From Streptomyces acidiscabies (GTDB lineage: Bacteria; Actinomycetota; Actinomycetes; Streptomycetales; Streptomycetaceae), in the NCBI RefSeq assembly GCF_020010905.1, contig NZ_JAGJBY010000001.1:4856001-4920000 (forward strand): DNA of 64,000 nt, given 5' to 3'. The notes under the pieces are model-generated. The model ran no database searches and was not told where the DNA came from. It saw nothing but the letters and a program-made list of their open reading frames with translations. Position numbers and translations under genes: made by a program. Shown here in pieces: positions 7,886 through 16,640 of this stretch. Within the stretch, counting starts at the first letter, position 1. The number at the start of each line of letters is the position of its first letter.

Positions 7886-10855
7886 TCACCGGCCGGTGTC
7901 CGTCGGGTCGGCGGCCGTCCGGGGCTGCGTGAGGTTCTCGTTCAGCCAGAAGGCGGCCAGCTCCGTCCGGGAGCGGCAGCCCGTGCGCTGGAACAGCCGC
8001 GCCAGGCGCTGCTCCACGGTCTTGTGGCTGCACGCGAGTTCCGCGGCGATCCGCCGGTTGGTCGCGCCGTCGCTGACCATGCGCAACAGCCTGGCGTCGG
8101 CGTCGCTCAGCTTCTCGTCGGCGCGGCGCAGACGCGGGAGAGGGATGCCGCGTACGCGCGCGGCGCGGTGGGCGGCGGTGCGGAACGGGCCCCCGAGACC
8201 GAGGCGGCGGGCCTCGCGTACGGCATCCGCCAGCCAGGGCTGTGGGTCGTCGGCGATGTGCGTCAGGCACATGCAGCACAGGACGCGCAGGTCGGCGTCG
8301 CCCCGCCGCTCGATCATCCGGTGGGCGGCCAGCGCGCTGTCCGTGTCGTGGTGGGCGAGGCCGCGTGCCAGGAGGAGCGCCTCGTGGGTCAGCGGCGCGT
8401 CCGCCTCCTCGTGCAGGGTCTCCAGTTCCTCCACGACCTGCTGGACCAGGTACGGTCGGTCGTCGAGGGCGGCAAGCGACAGAATCCCCAGCAGCAGCCG
8501 CTCGACCCCGGCGAGCTGCCCGTCCTTCCGCGCCCGCCGCGCGTCGTACCAGGCCCCCTCCAACGCCTCCTCCGCCCCGCCGGACCAGTACCGCACGGCC
8601 AGCCGCGCCCGGCCCGCCAGGGGGTGGGTGAGGCTGTCGGGGACCAGACCGAGCCACGTACGGGCGTGTACGAGGTTCCCGCGCGCACAGTGGATCTCCG
8701 CGGCCAGCGCCCGCGCGGGGTAGGGGGTGCCGGCAGTGTTGCGCACCTCGATACGGCGGGCTGTCGCGAGCGCGGCGTCCCAGTCCCCCGCGAGATGGTC
8801 ACGCACCATGCCCCGGTACTGGGCGGCGACACTGTCCGCCGCGGTGACATACCGATCACCGAGGACGGCGGCGAACGCGCCGGACAGATCGGCATGGGCG
8901 GCGGCTTGCCGCAGCCGCTCCAGACTCCCGGCGTCGAGGGCATCGACGGGCAACTGGCGCCGGGCTCGGTCCAGTTCGGTACGGCTGCCTAACGCGGCGG
9001 CGACTAGGCGGAGTTCGGTGGGGGAGGGGAGGGGGGTGAGGGGGTGTGGGGGGTGGTTGGCGGAGGGGGTTAGGGGGTGCTCGGGAACGGACTCCGGGGT
9101 GTGGTGCCGGGGTGTGAGGGGGTGCTCGGGGTCGGTGCCCGGTGTGTGGCTGGCGGCTGTGAGGGGGCGCCCCTTCACGGCTTCCGGCGTGTGGTCGGCG
9201 GCCGTCAGCCAGCGCCCGGCCCCGGCCTCCGACGTCTGGTCGGCAACCCGCACCCGTCCGGACGTGAGTGGGCCGATGCCGTACAGGCCGCCGAGCGCCG
9301 CCAGTTCGCCTGCGGCGGGGAACTCGTCGTCGGGCATGCGGTGTTGGTGGAGCGCCGCCCACGCCCGCGCGGCGGCGACGCCCTCCAGGCCCGGCGTGGG
9401 TGACGCGTCCAGGACGGCGTACAGCGGCTTTCCGAGCGTGAGCAACCCCTCGTGGTCCCCGTGCCGCAGGCTCAGGCCGCTCGCCTCCCTGAGCACACCC
9501 GGCGTACGCGGATCGTCCGGTGCGAGTCGGGTGAGTGCGGCGGCGTACGCGCGGGCCGAGCGGTGCCAGTCTGTCCTGGCCTCCTCGCGGGCCGCCGCTA
9601 GCAGCAGGGGTACGGCGACGGAGTTCGGTACGCGCGTGCCCGACTCCGCGACGCGGTCGGCCAGCCGGGGATGGCCGCGCCCGGTGGCCTCGGCACCGAT
9701 CCGCTCCGCCAGCGAGGTGACGTACCGGGCGGAGTTGGCCTGGACGTCGCGGGCGAAGGGCAAGGCCCGCAGAGTCGCCGCGAGGGCCGGGACGGCGAAC
9801 GACAGGCGGCCCCGGGCGTCGGCGGCCAGCACCCCGTCCGTGATCAGGCGGTCCAGCCTGCGTTCGAGGGCCCGGGCACCGGCCGACGGCGTCATCCGGA
9901 ACGCGTCGTCGACATGCACCTCGGCGTGGTCCAGCACACGTGCGGTGACGATCGCGGCCTCGACGGTCCCGGAGTACGGCGGCTCGTGGGACCGGCCGAA
10001 CCCGAGAGGGAACGCGTCCTCGACGGCCAGCCGCAGGCAACTCGCAGGGCGGGCGAGGCACATCAGGCCGTCGAGTTCCAGCAGTTCCCGCTCGTCCAGG
10101 GTGCCGAGGACGGACAGGACGGCGCGCGGGTTGCCCGCCAGTGAGCCCAGGGCCAGGGACACCGCGTCCGCCAGCGCGGGATCGGCCGGGCGGCCGAACC
10201 GCCGGGTGACGTGGAGGTCGACCAGCCCGGCGACGTCGGCCGGGCGCAGCGGGGGAAGTTCGAGGACGTGGTCGGCCGGGGGCCGCGCGTGACCGGCGGT
10301 CATCACCACAGGTACGCCGTACGGGCGGAAGACCCGCAGCAGCAGCCCCAACGCGTCGGCGGCGTACGGCGGTAGACGGTCGACGTCGTCGACGACCAGC
10401 GCGAGCGGCACCCGGCGCGCCGCCGAGGCCAGCGCCCCGGACAGCGCGGACAGCCCCTCCACCCCGCCGACCCGCCCCGCCGCCCGCAACCGCGACCTCA
10501 CGGCTCCCGGCAGTCCGGCCAGACGGTCGTCCGGGTTCGTGAGGACCAGGCCGCATGCCGCGTCGCCCTCGCCCGCCGGACCGACCCCCACCACCGCCGT
10601 CCCGGCCCGGGCCGCCGTACGCCGCGCCTCCTCCAGGACGGTCGTCCTGCCCATCCCGGCCCCGGCGGTGACGAGCAGGACACGCGCCGCTCCGCCGGTG
10701 GCCCGAAGTGCGTCCGTCAGTGTCCGGATCTCGCCGTCCCTGCCGACGACCGCCCCACGCCGCTCCCGCACCCTGCCATCCCGTTCCTCGTGGTCGCCCC
10801 CGGGGGAAGACGACACCTCGCCGTACTCCGTTCCCGCTGCCCGGATGAAGATCAT
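7886..10855 (-). CDS. Large ATP-binding LuxR-family regulator (LAL type)
   Basis: 989-residue regulator. The N-terminal half is a STAND-type ATPase: degenerate Walker A GAGMGRTT near residue 65 and Walker B LALVVDDVD near 150. The long middle is helical, and the C-terminus (about 915-975) is a LuxR helix-turn-helix: ATNRRIAAELACSHKTVEQ, then RLFQRTGCRSRTEL. Residues about 530-612 hold four copies of a 15-residue repeat (consensus DHTPEAxPEHPLTxA). A rare TTA codon is present (8990-8992 on the plus strand, inside RLVAAALGSR). The ATG at 10855 has its GGAGAG almost touching it; a GTG about 12 codons further in (GEVSSSPGG) has GGAG at better spacing and may be the true start. It is divergent from a second LAL gene 56 bases away. 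Target genes are unknown. Confidence 0.88.
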   Translation of the reverse strand: MIFIRAAGTEYGEVSSSPGGDHEERDGRVRERRGAVVGRDGEIRTLTDALRATGGAARVLLVTAGAGMGRTTVLEEARRTAARAGTAVVGVGPAGEGDAACGLVLTNPDDRLAGLPGAVRSRLRAAGRVGGVEGLSALSGALASAARRVPLALVVDDVDRLPPYAADALGLLLRVFRPYGVPVVMTAGHARPPADHVLELPPLRPADVAGLVDLHVTRRFGRPADPALADAVSLALGSLAGNPRAVLSVLGTLDERELLELDGLMCLARPASCLRLAVEDAFPLGFGRSHEPPYSGTVEAAIVTARVLDHAEVHVDDAFRMTPSAGARALERRLDRLITDGVLAADARGRLSFAVPALAATLRALPFARDVQANSARYVTSLAERIGAEATGRGHPRLADRVAESGTRVPNSVAVPLLLAAAREEARTDWHRSARAYAAALTRLAPDDPRTPGVLREASGLSLRHGDHEGLLTLGKPLYAVLDASPTPGLEGVAAARAWAALHQHRMPDDEFPAAGELAALGGLYGIGPLTSGRVRVADQTSEAGAGRWLTAADHTPEAVKGRPLTAASHTPGTDPEHPLTPRHHTPESVPEHPLTPSANHPPHPLTPLPSPTELRLVAAALGSRTELDRARRQLPVDALDAGSLERLRQAAAHADLSGAFAAVLGDRYVTAADSVAAQYRGMVRDHLAGDWDAALATARRIEVRNTAGTPYPARALAAEIHCARGNLVHARTWLGLVPDSLTHPLAGRARLAVRYWSGGAEEALEGAWYDARRARKDGQLAGVERLLLGILSLAALDDRPYLVQQVVEELETLHEEADAPLTHEALLLARGLAHHDTDSALAAHRMIERRGDADLRVLCCMCLTHIADDPQPWLADAVREARRLGLGGPFRTAAHRAARVRGIPLPRLRRADEKLSDADARLLRMVSDGATNRRIAAELACSHKTVEQRLARLFQRTGCRSRTELAAFWLNENLTQPRTAADPTDTGR
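9000..9265 (-). repeat. 45-base tandem repeat coding a 15-residue linker repeat
   Basis: Four degenerate copies of a 45-base unit lie inside the minus-strand LuxR gene. The protein copies are DQTSEAGAGRWLTAA, DHTPEAVKGRPLTAA, SHTPGTDPEHPLTPR and HHTPESVPEHPLTPS. The reading frame is kept throughout. The copies nearest the centre of the protein are the most regular. Confidence 0.8.
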
Positions 10856-10911
10856 CTCTCCGGCGCGGCTCGTAGGGTCGGAGCCACATCTCGGAAACCG
10901 GAGGGTGACAA

Positions 10912-13900
10912 GTGGGGTCGCACACCGACGAACTGGCCCGCTGGGGCAGGCCCGCCCGTATGGACCGCACCGACGCCCGTCTGCTCGGCCGCGAACGGGA
11001 GTTGGAGCGGCTCGACGGTCTGCTCGGCGACTCCGACGGCCCGCGTTTCGTCCTCGTACGGGGTGAACACGGCGTGGGGCGCAGCGCGTTCCTGCGGGCG
11101 GCGGGTGAGCGGCTGCGGGCGCGCGGGGGTGCGGTGTACGCGGTGGACTGCGTTCCCGGCGATGCCGACCGGCCGTTGTTGCTGGCGTTGCGGGTGGTCA
11201 TGGCGGTGCGGGGGCGGGGGCCGGTCGCGGAGGCGTTGACGGCTGTGGACCGGGGGGATCGGGCGGGGATGGAGGCGTTGTTGCGGGCGGACCTTGCTCG
11301 GTGTGCGCCGGTGACGGTGCTTGTCGACGACGTTCAGTACGCCGATTCGGGCTCTCTGGCTGCGTTGGGGCGGGTCGACGTTCCTGGTGTGCGGCTGGTG
11401 GTGTCGGGAGCGTGCCTGGACGGGGCGGGGTTGGTGGCGTCGGAAGTCGGCCGGGACGGCGAGGGGTTGGTGGCGTCGGCGACCTGCCTGGACGGCGCGG
11501 TTCCCGGTGTGCGGCTGGTGGCGTCGGGGGCCAGTCGGGACGGTGCGGTTCCCGGCGTGTGGTTGATGGCGTCGGCGGCCAGCTGGGACGGCGCGAGACC
11601 CGACACCTCCGCGCCCGCCGACGGGAACGCGCCGCTGCTCGACGGGCCCTCGGCCGACGTGATGGTCCTGCACCCGCTGAGCCCCCACGACACCCACGCC
11701 CTGGTCGCGCGCTGGCTACAGGCCGAAGCGGACACCCAACTGTCCCGGCAGATCGGCGAGTTGACGCGCGGCCTCCCGGGAGCGGTCGAGGCCCTGCTCA
11801 CCGCGTGGACGCGCCGGGACGTGATCCGGGTCGCCGACGGCCACGCCTTCGTCCCCTCCAGGGCGACGGTGCCGGTGCTGCCGGACGACGACCGTTTCCT
11901 CACGGCCCTGGACCGGCTCGGCGAGCCCGCGCGCACGGTGGCCGCGGCGCTGAGCATCCTGGGACCACTCGGCGAGCAGGCCCTTCAACTGACCGCGGAG
12001 TGCACAGGCTTGTCCATCGAGGCGGTCCACGAGGGTGCCCGCAGCCTGGCCGAGGCGGGCATAGTCGACGAGGCCCCGGGCAGGCCCTTCCGCCTCCCGC
12101 TGACGGCGCACTCCGTCCGCGAGCGGATGAGCCCGGTACGCCGCAGCAGGCTGTCCGCGGTCGCGGTGGAGGTCCTCTGGAACGACGGCGCATCGGAGCC
12201 TGGCGAGACCTCGGCGCACCGCGCGGACGCGGAGCCTGGCCCTGGCGATACCCCGGCTCACTGCGCGGACCCGGAGCCCGGCACCTCGGCGCACCGCGAG
12301 GACGCCGGGCCCGGCCCCGTTGGCGGCACGGACACCTCGGCCCACCGCGCAGAGCCCAGCCTCCGCGACCCCACGGACACCCCGGCCCACCACGCGAACG
12401 CGGGCACCCTCCTAGACGGCACGGCCGTCCAGACCTACCGCGCAGACGCCGGCAGCCTGGTCGACCGAGAACGCGCCGTCGCCGAACTCACCGACGCCGC
12501 CCGGCAGATACGGCCCGGCACCGACGACGGCCGGGTCCTGCGCTGGCTGCGGGCCGCCCGTGACCTGACCGAACACGCCGACGCCCGCGACCTCGTCCTC
12601 CAGCAGTACGGCATCACCGCCTACCTGGCCTGCGACTACCCCGCCGCCCGGACCGCCGCCGAATCCCTGCTGCGCGACCCGGGACCGACGCTGAGCGACC
12701 TCGACCTCCAGGAGGCCGCCTGCCTGATCGTGGCGGTCACGGCCAACCAGCGCGACTGGTCCGCGATGTCCCGCCTCGGGACCGCCCACTGGTGGGACGT
12801 CCTGCCGATCCCCGCCCTCGCGAAGGTGACGGGCCGGGCCCTCGCCCTGTGCCACCTCTCGCGGTGGCGGCAGACGGAGGACCTGCTCCGTACGACCGAG
12901 ACGGTGTGGAACACCGACCCCCGCGCCCGCGCCGTACCCGTCGTCTGCCTCGCCACGGCCGAACTCGGCCTCGGCCGCCCGGAACCCTACCGGCGCGCAC
13001 TGGCCTTCGACGACGCCCCCCAACTCCCCCCGGGCAAGGTGTACTCGCTGGCCGGCGGCATGGTCGACAACCTCCTCAGCCGCTACGACCTCGTCGGCAC
13101 GACCGCCCTGCTGACGACCACCGGCCTGACCGTGCCCGTGCTGCCGCCGCTCACCCGGTTCCTTCACGACCACCTCACGGGCCGGTGGGACCAGGCCCTG
13201 GAATCGGCCCGCCGGCTCCTGGCCGGGCGCGAGATCCAGTCCACCCCGGTCGCGGACAGCACCCTGCTCCCCGCGCGGACGGCGGCCATCCTCCTCGCCC
13301 AGGGCCGCGTCACCACCGCCCTCCACCTGGTACGGGACGCCCACGGCCCTGAAGGCACCCCGCCGCACGGCGCCTTGCATGCGTCGGAAGCCGAACTCCT
13401 CATGGCTCTCGGCGACTTGGACGGGGCGGAGCGGACCCTGCGCACCGGCCTGGACCGGGCCCGGGCGCACGACCAGGCCCACGGCACGGACGAACTGTGG
13501 TCCCTGCTGGCTCAGTTGACATCACGGGCGGGACGCGACCGCGAGGCGGCGGACTGCCTACGGCGCCTGGAGCACCTTGTCCGGCAGACCGGCACCGACC
13601 GAACCCGCCTGCTGTACTTGCTGACTTCGGCCCGAGTCCTGCGCGACGAAGCGACCGCCCACCGCGACCTGCGCGAGGCCGTGGACCTCGCCCGCCGCCG
13701 GGGGCTGCCGTTCGAGACGGCGACCACCCTGATGACCGCCGCCACGGCGGGCGCGGTCCCGGCGACGGTGCTGCACGAGGCGTACGAAGTGTTCGGCCGG
13801 ACCGGCGCGTCCCTGTGGCGCTTCCACACGAGAACTGCCCTACGAGAAGCCGGACTTGCCGTCCCCGGCCGCAGACAGGCCACCACCGAGAACGACCACC

Positions 13901-14067
13901 TCCTCACCACGCTCCTCACCGAACAGCTCACCACCCGCCAGATCGCCCGAGTCCTCCACCTCACCGAGAACGCGGCGTCCCGCCGCCTCTCCCGCCTCTT
14001 CGCCAGAACCGGCACACGCTCCCGCACGGAACTCGTCACCGCCTCCCTCACCCCCACGTTCGCGTGA
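10912..14067 (+). CDS. Large ATP-binding LuxR-family regulator (LAL type), divergent paralogue
   Basis: 1051-residue protein built like its divergent neighbour. The P-loop region is GEHGVGRSAFLRAAGERL (about residues 50-67), Walker B is VTVLVDDVQYAD (about 130-141), then a long helical section, and a C-terminal LuxR-type HTH (LTTRQIARVLHLTENAASRR, then RLFARTGTRSRTEL). Two linkers are expanded by repeats: about 156-233 (five units around GVRLVASGASRDGA) and about 426-513 (about six units around DTSAHRADAEPGPG). GTG at 10912 has GGAGG ten bases upstream; a second ATG at codon 17 is possible. The ligand and regulon are not readable. Confidence 0.88.
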   Translation: MGSHTDELARWGRPARMDRTDARLLGRERELERLDGLLGDSDGPRFVLVRGEHGVGRSAFLRAAGERLRARGGAVYAVDCVPGDADRPLLLALRVVMAVRGRGPVAEALTAVDRGDRAGMEALLRADLARCAPVTVLVDDVQYADSGSLAALGRVDVPGVRLVVSGACLDGAGLVASEVGRDGEGLVASATCLDGAVPGVRLVASGASRDGAVPGVWLMASAASWDGARPDTSAPADGNAPLLDGPSADVMVLHPLSPHDTHALVARWLQAEADTQLSRQIGELTRGLPGAVEALLTAWTRRDVIRVADGHAFVPSRATVPVLPDDDRFLTALDRLGEPARTVAAALSILGPLGEQALQLTAECTGLSIEAVHEGARSLAEAGIVDEAPGRPFRLPLTAHSVRERMSPVRRSRLSAVAVEVLWNDGASEPGETSAHRADAEPGPGDTPAHCADPEPGTSAHREDAGPGPVGGTDTSAHRAEPSLRDPTDTPAHHANAGTLLDGTAVQTYRADAGSLVDRERAVAELTDAARQIRPGTDDGRVLRWLRAARDLTEHADARDLVLQQYGITAYLACDYPAARTAAESLLRDPGPTLSDLDLQEAACLIVAVTANQRDWSAMSRLGTAHWWDVLPIPALAKVTGRALALCHLSRWRQTEDLLRTTETVWNTDPRARAVPVVCLATAELGLGRPEPYRRALAFDDAPQLPPGKVYSLAGGMVDNLLSRYDLVGTTALLTTTGLTVPVLPPLTRFLHDHLTGRWDQALESARRLLAGREIQSTPVADSTLLPARTAAILLAQGRVTTALHLVRDAHGPEGTPPHGALHASEAELLMALGDLDGAERTLRTGLDRARAHDQAHGTDELWSLLAQLTSRAGRDREAADCLRRLEHLVRQTGTDRTRLLYLLTSARVLRDEATAHRDLREAVDLARRRGLPFETATTLMTAATAGAVPATVLHEAYEVFGRTGASLWRFHTRTALREAGLAVPGRRQATTENDHLLTTLLTEQLTTRQIARVLHLTENAASRRLSRLFARTGTRSRTELVTASLTPTFA
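11380..11610 (+). repeat. Degenerate in-frame tandem repeat in second LuxR gene (first block)
   Basis: About five units of 36-48 bases, each coding a variant of GVRLVASGASRDGAVP. The best pair is GVRLVASGASRDGAVP and GVWLMASAASWDGARP. The block sits between the Walker B region and the helical part of the protein. Confidence 0.75.
12190..12450 (+). repeat. Degenerate in-frame tandem repeat in second LuxR gene (second block)
   Basis: About six units around T(S/P)AHRAD followed by a Pro/Gly-rich stretch of variable length, for example GETSAHRADAEPGP and TDTSAHRAEPS. It forms a probably disordered linker between the ATPase part and the helical repeats. Confidence 0.75.
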
Positions 14068-14477
14068 CGGTGCGTCAATTCAGAGACGAGACTCCAACTC
14101 CCTTGAAGAGCCGGGCGCACGGGTACGGGTCGAGGGGATCGACGCCCACATCGTCCTCCAGGGCGACCCGGTCGAGGTCCCCCGGCGTGCGCGCCGCGTC
14201 CCCGCCCACACCGGCATCGTCATGCTCCCGCGCAGCGGTGCCTCCGCGACGAGCGTCGGACATGGTCGAGGGCGACCCGCCGCTCCCTTTCCGTCACGTC
14301 GCGAACGCCGGCAGCGACCACCGACAACGGCTCCACCACCGGAGGGTAAGCGCTTTCCGAAATCTCCCCGCAACGTCCTTGACAACCTCGCGCACCCCGC
14401 CCCAGACTCACACCGCGTTGATCACCCCAGGTCAAGCCTGACGCCGAGCCGCGTTCATCCCGTAAGAAGGTACTGCC
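14068..14477. promoter_or_regulatory. 410-base intergenic region with LacI-like operator and promoter for the GH5 gene
   Basis: The first 270 bases hold nothing I can name. At 14345-14358 there is GGTAAGCGCTTTCC, a near-perfect palindrome around AAGCGCTT that resembles LacI-family (CebR-like) operators of Streptomyces cellulase genes. It lies upstream of TTGACA (14379-14384), an 18-base spacer and CAGACT (14403-14408). A short minus-strand frame at 14075-14263 looks like a shadow. Confidence 0.55.
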
Positions 14478-15524
14478 GTGCCCCTGCGCTCCCGTAACTC
14501 CCGGCGCCCCCGCACGCGTTCGCTGATCGCCACCGCCGTGGCCCTCGCCGGTGTCGCCGCGCTCGGTGCCGGTGTCCCGGCGTCCGCCGCCGACCGGCAC
14601 GCCGCGCCCGCGCCGAACACCAGCCAGTTCAAGGGCGTCAACTGGGCGGACCCGCGCGACAACTACGCCAACGACGAGGTCGTGCTGTCGGGTCTGTCGC
14701 TGTCGGACACGTACGCGCAGACGTACCACAAGGCGACGCGCATCATCTCCGCGTTCCGGGCCAACCTCGGCGCCAACACCGTACGCATCCCGATCAACCC
14801 GTACACGGTGAACGGCAGTTACTGGCACTCCTACCGCGCGGTCATCGACGCGGCGACCCGCCAGGGCTTCAAGGTCATCGTCTCCTACTGGGAGGGCTCC
14901 GGCGCCCAGAAGGACGGGTTCATCGACGACACGGCGACGTACTGGCCGATGTGGAAGACGGTCACCAGCGCGTTCCGGCACAACAGCCTCGTGTACTTCG
15001 AGCCGATGAACGAGCCGCACGGCTACACGCCGACCGAGTGGGCCGACCTCGCCGCGAAGTGGATCGGCACGTTCCCGAAGATCCCGAAGAACCGGATCTT
15101 CGTCAGCGGCAGCGGCTACAACGACAGCGTCGTCTCCGTCTGCGCGGACCCCCGCCTCAAGGGTACGTACCTCTCCCTGCACCACTACGGCTTCTGGGGC
15201 AACCGCACCTACGACGAGTGGGTCACCGACCTCAAGACCCGCCTCGGCGACTGCGCGTACCGCACGGTGGCGGACGAGTTCGGCGCGACGATGACGAGCG
15301 GCCTCGACTACAACGGCTCCAACGTCGGCAACAACGAGATCTCCTTCATCCAGGCCGACACGGACGTCTTCCGCCAGCTCCACATGGGCTCGGTCTACTG
15401 GCCGGGCCTGCGCACGGGCGACACGTACTCCCTCCAGACCCTGACGGGCCCGGCGGCGAACCCCTGGCTGGCCACGACGAACACGTCGGGCGCGGACCGC
15501 CTGAAGTGGGCGTGGGGCCGCTAG
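14478..15524 (+). CDS. Secreted glycoside hydrolase family 5 (endoglucanase/mannanase-like)
   Basis: 348-residue secreted beta-glycosidase. A twin-arginine-like, arginine-rich N-terminus and hydrophobic core end at VPASAA|DRHA, so the mature enzyme begins near residue 38. The GH5 barrel follows: GVNWADPRDN, NTVRIPINPY, the acid/base glutamate in VYFEPMNEPHG (about 179), LSLHHYG and the nucleophile glutamate in VADEFGA (about 267). There is no carbohydrate-binding module. GTG at 14478 has AGAAGG eight bases upstream. A LacI-like operator upstream suggests induction by an oligosaccharide. Cellulase, mannanase and related activities cannot be separated from sequence alone. Confidence 0.9.
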   Translation: MPLRSRNSRRPRTRSLIATAVALAGVAALGAGVPASAADRHAAPAPNTSQFKGVNWADPRDNYANDEVVLSGLSLSDTYAQTYHKATRIISAFRANLGANTVRIPINPYTVNGSYWHSYRAVIDAATRQGFKVIVSYWEGSGAQKDGFIDDTATYWPMWKTVTSAFRHNSLVYFEPMNEPHGYTPTEWADLAAKWIGTFPKIPKNRIFVSGSGYNDSVVSVCADPRLKGTYLSLHHYGFWGNRTYDEWVTDLKTRLGDCAYRTVADEFGATMTSGLDYNGSNVGNNEISFIQADTDVFRQLHMGSVYWPGLRTGDTYSLQTLTGPAANPWLATTNTSGADRLKWAWGR

Positions 15525-15537
15525 GACCGAACGCGCA

Positions 15538-15568
15538 CGAGGGCGGGGCCACAACGGCTCCGCCCTCG
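15538..15568 (+). terminator. Stem-loop after the GH5 gene
   Basis: A nine-base perfect stem (15538-15546 with 15560-15568) around a 13-base loop, 14 bases after the GH5 stop. There is no U-run, as is common for Streptomyces terminators. Confidence 0.6.
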
Positions 15569-15570
15569 CC

Positions 15571-16110
15571 GTGTTTTCCGGCGGCGGCGCGATCGAGGTG
15601 ATGTACGCCTACACGGGCCCCGCCGAACTGACCGCCCTCGCACACCCGGAAAGCGGCGGCGCCTGCATCAACACGCCGTCCGACATGGAGAGTTGGGCCT
15701 CGGCCCAGTCTCCGGAGGACCTGGCGGCGCCGTTCACCTACGTGGTCGACCGGCAGACGCGGCTGCGCCTGGCGCCCCGGCGCAGTGAACACGTCGTGTG
15801 CGCGTCCGGGGAACCGGTGCTCGGCGCGGGAGAGATCACGTTCGACCGGGATGCGGGCCGGTGGACGGTGGCCGAGATCACCAACCTGTCCACCGGCTAC
15901 TGCCCGGACGTCACGTCCTGGGACGCGGTCGCGCGTTCCCTGGAGCGGGCCGGGCTTGGACACCCCGGCGGGTTCACGCACGAGGTGGTCTTCCGGCGGT
16001 GCGTCGCCTGCCGGGAGGTGAACGTCGTGCGCGAAGGGGACTTCGTGTGCGTCTTCTGCGACGCGCCGCTGCCCCGGGAGTGGAACGCCGGTCCTGTGAC
16101 GCCGAGTTGA
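15571..16110 (+). CDS. Conserved hypothetical protein with C-terminal zinc-ribbon-like Cys pairs
   Basis: 179 residues if started at GTG 15571; an ATG at 15601 is an alternative, and neither start has a strong ribosome site. The body (EVMYAYTGPAELTALAHPES, EITNLSTGYCPDVTSWDAVA) has the evenness of a folded cytoplasmic protein. The last 35 residues contain CVAC and CVFC 13 residues apart, a likely four-cysteine zinc ribbon. The gene begins right after the GH5 terminator, so it is probably separately expressed. I recognise it only as a Streptomyces-type hypothetical protein. Confidence 0.72.
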   Translation: MFSGGGAIEVMYAYTGPAELTALAHPESGGACINTPSDMESWASAQSPEDLAAPFTYVVDRQTRLRLAPRRSEHVVCASGEPVLGAGEITFDRDAGRWTVAEITNLSTGYCPDVTSWDAVARSLERAGLGHPGGFTHEVVFRRCVACREVNVVREGDFVCVFCDAPLPREWNAGPVTPS

Positions 16111-16126
16111 GGCGGATCCGGAAGGA

Positions 16127-16492
16127 CTAGATCTCCAGGTCCTTCTCGATCCGCTTCAGTGCATGCCGCGCCAGCGCCAGGTTTCCCCGGCCCCGGTCCA
16201 GCGCCAGGTACAGGAACAGGGTGCCGCTGCTGCTGCCTAGGGGGCGGATCAGGTGGTACTGGGCGCCGAGGGTGATGAGGATGTCCTCGACCGCGTCCTC
16301 CATGCCGAGGAGTTCGAGGGTGCGGGTCTTGGCGCGGACGACCTCCGTGTTGCCGGCGGCGGCGACCTCCAGGTCGAGACCGGGGCCGCCGCCGAGGACG
16401 CCGAGCGACATTCCGCTCTCGTAGTCCACGAGAGCGACACCCAGGGCGCCGTCGATCGTCATCGCTTCCTTGAGCGCTGTCTCGATGTTCAT
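16127..16492 (-). CDS. Roadblock/LC7-type protein
   Basis: 121 residues with the Roadblock/LC7 alpha-beta pattern: an N-terminal helix (NIETALKEAMTIDGALGVALVD), a strand pair around MSLGVLGGG, a central helix, and ITLGAQYHLIRPLGSSSGTLFLYLALDRGRGNLALARHALKRIE. Such proteins form dimers that regulate or scaffold small GTPases; in Streptomyces they usually sit in conservons. The ATG at 16492 has AGGG seven to ten bases upstream. It is divergent from a second Roadblock gene, 148 bases apart. No GTPase or kinase is encoded beside it. Confidence 0.83.
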   Translation of the reverse strand: MNIETALKEAMTIDGALGVALVDYESGMSLGVLGGGPGLDLEVAAAGNTEVVRAKTRTLELLGMEDAVEDILITLGAQYHLIRPLGSSSGTLFLYLALDRGRGNLALARHALKRIEKDLEI

Positions 16493-16640
16493 GTGCTGCC
16501 CTTCGCTCTGTTCACTCTGTGCGGTACGGCGATGTGACGATGGGTCAGAAAATGAGCGACGGACGCCCTGTCCTGAACCTTTCGGATTAAACTACTGTGC
16601 CTTCAGTTGTGATGTGAAGCAAAAGTGAAGGGGAGTCCCG

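Noticed and set aside
9000..12450. Possible CRISPR-like repeats in the LuxR genes
   Set aside because: The repeats are contiguous, degenerate and in coding frame, with no unique spacers.
14075..14263. 62-codon minus-strand frame between the second LuxR gene and the GH5 gene
   Set aside because: Repetitive Asp/Val/Arg composition, no ribosome site I can see, and a plausible plus-strand shadow; kept only as intergenic.
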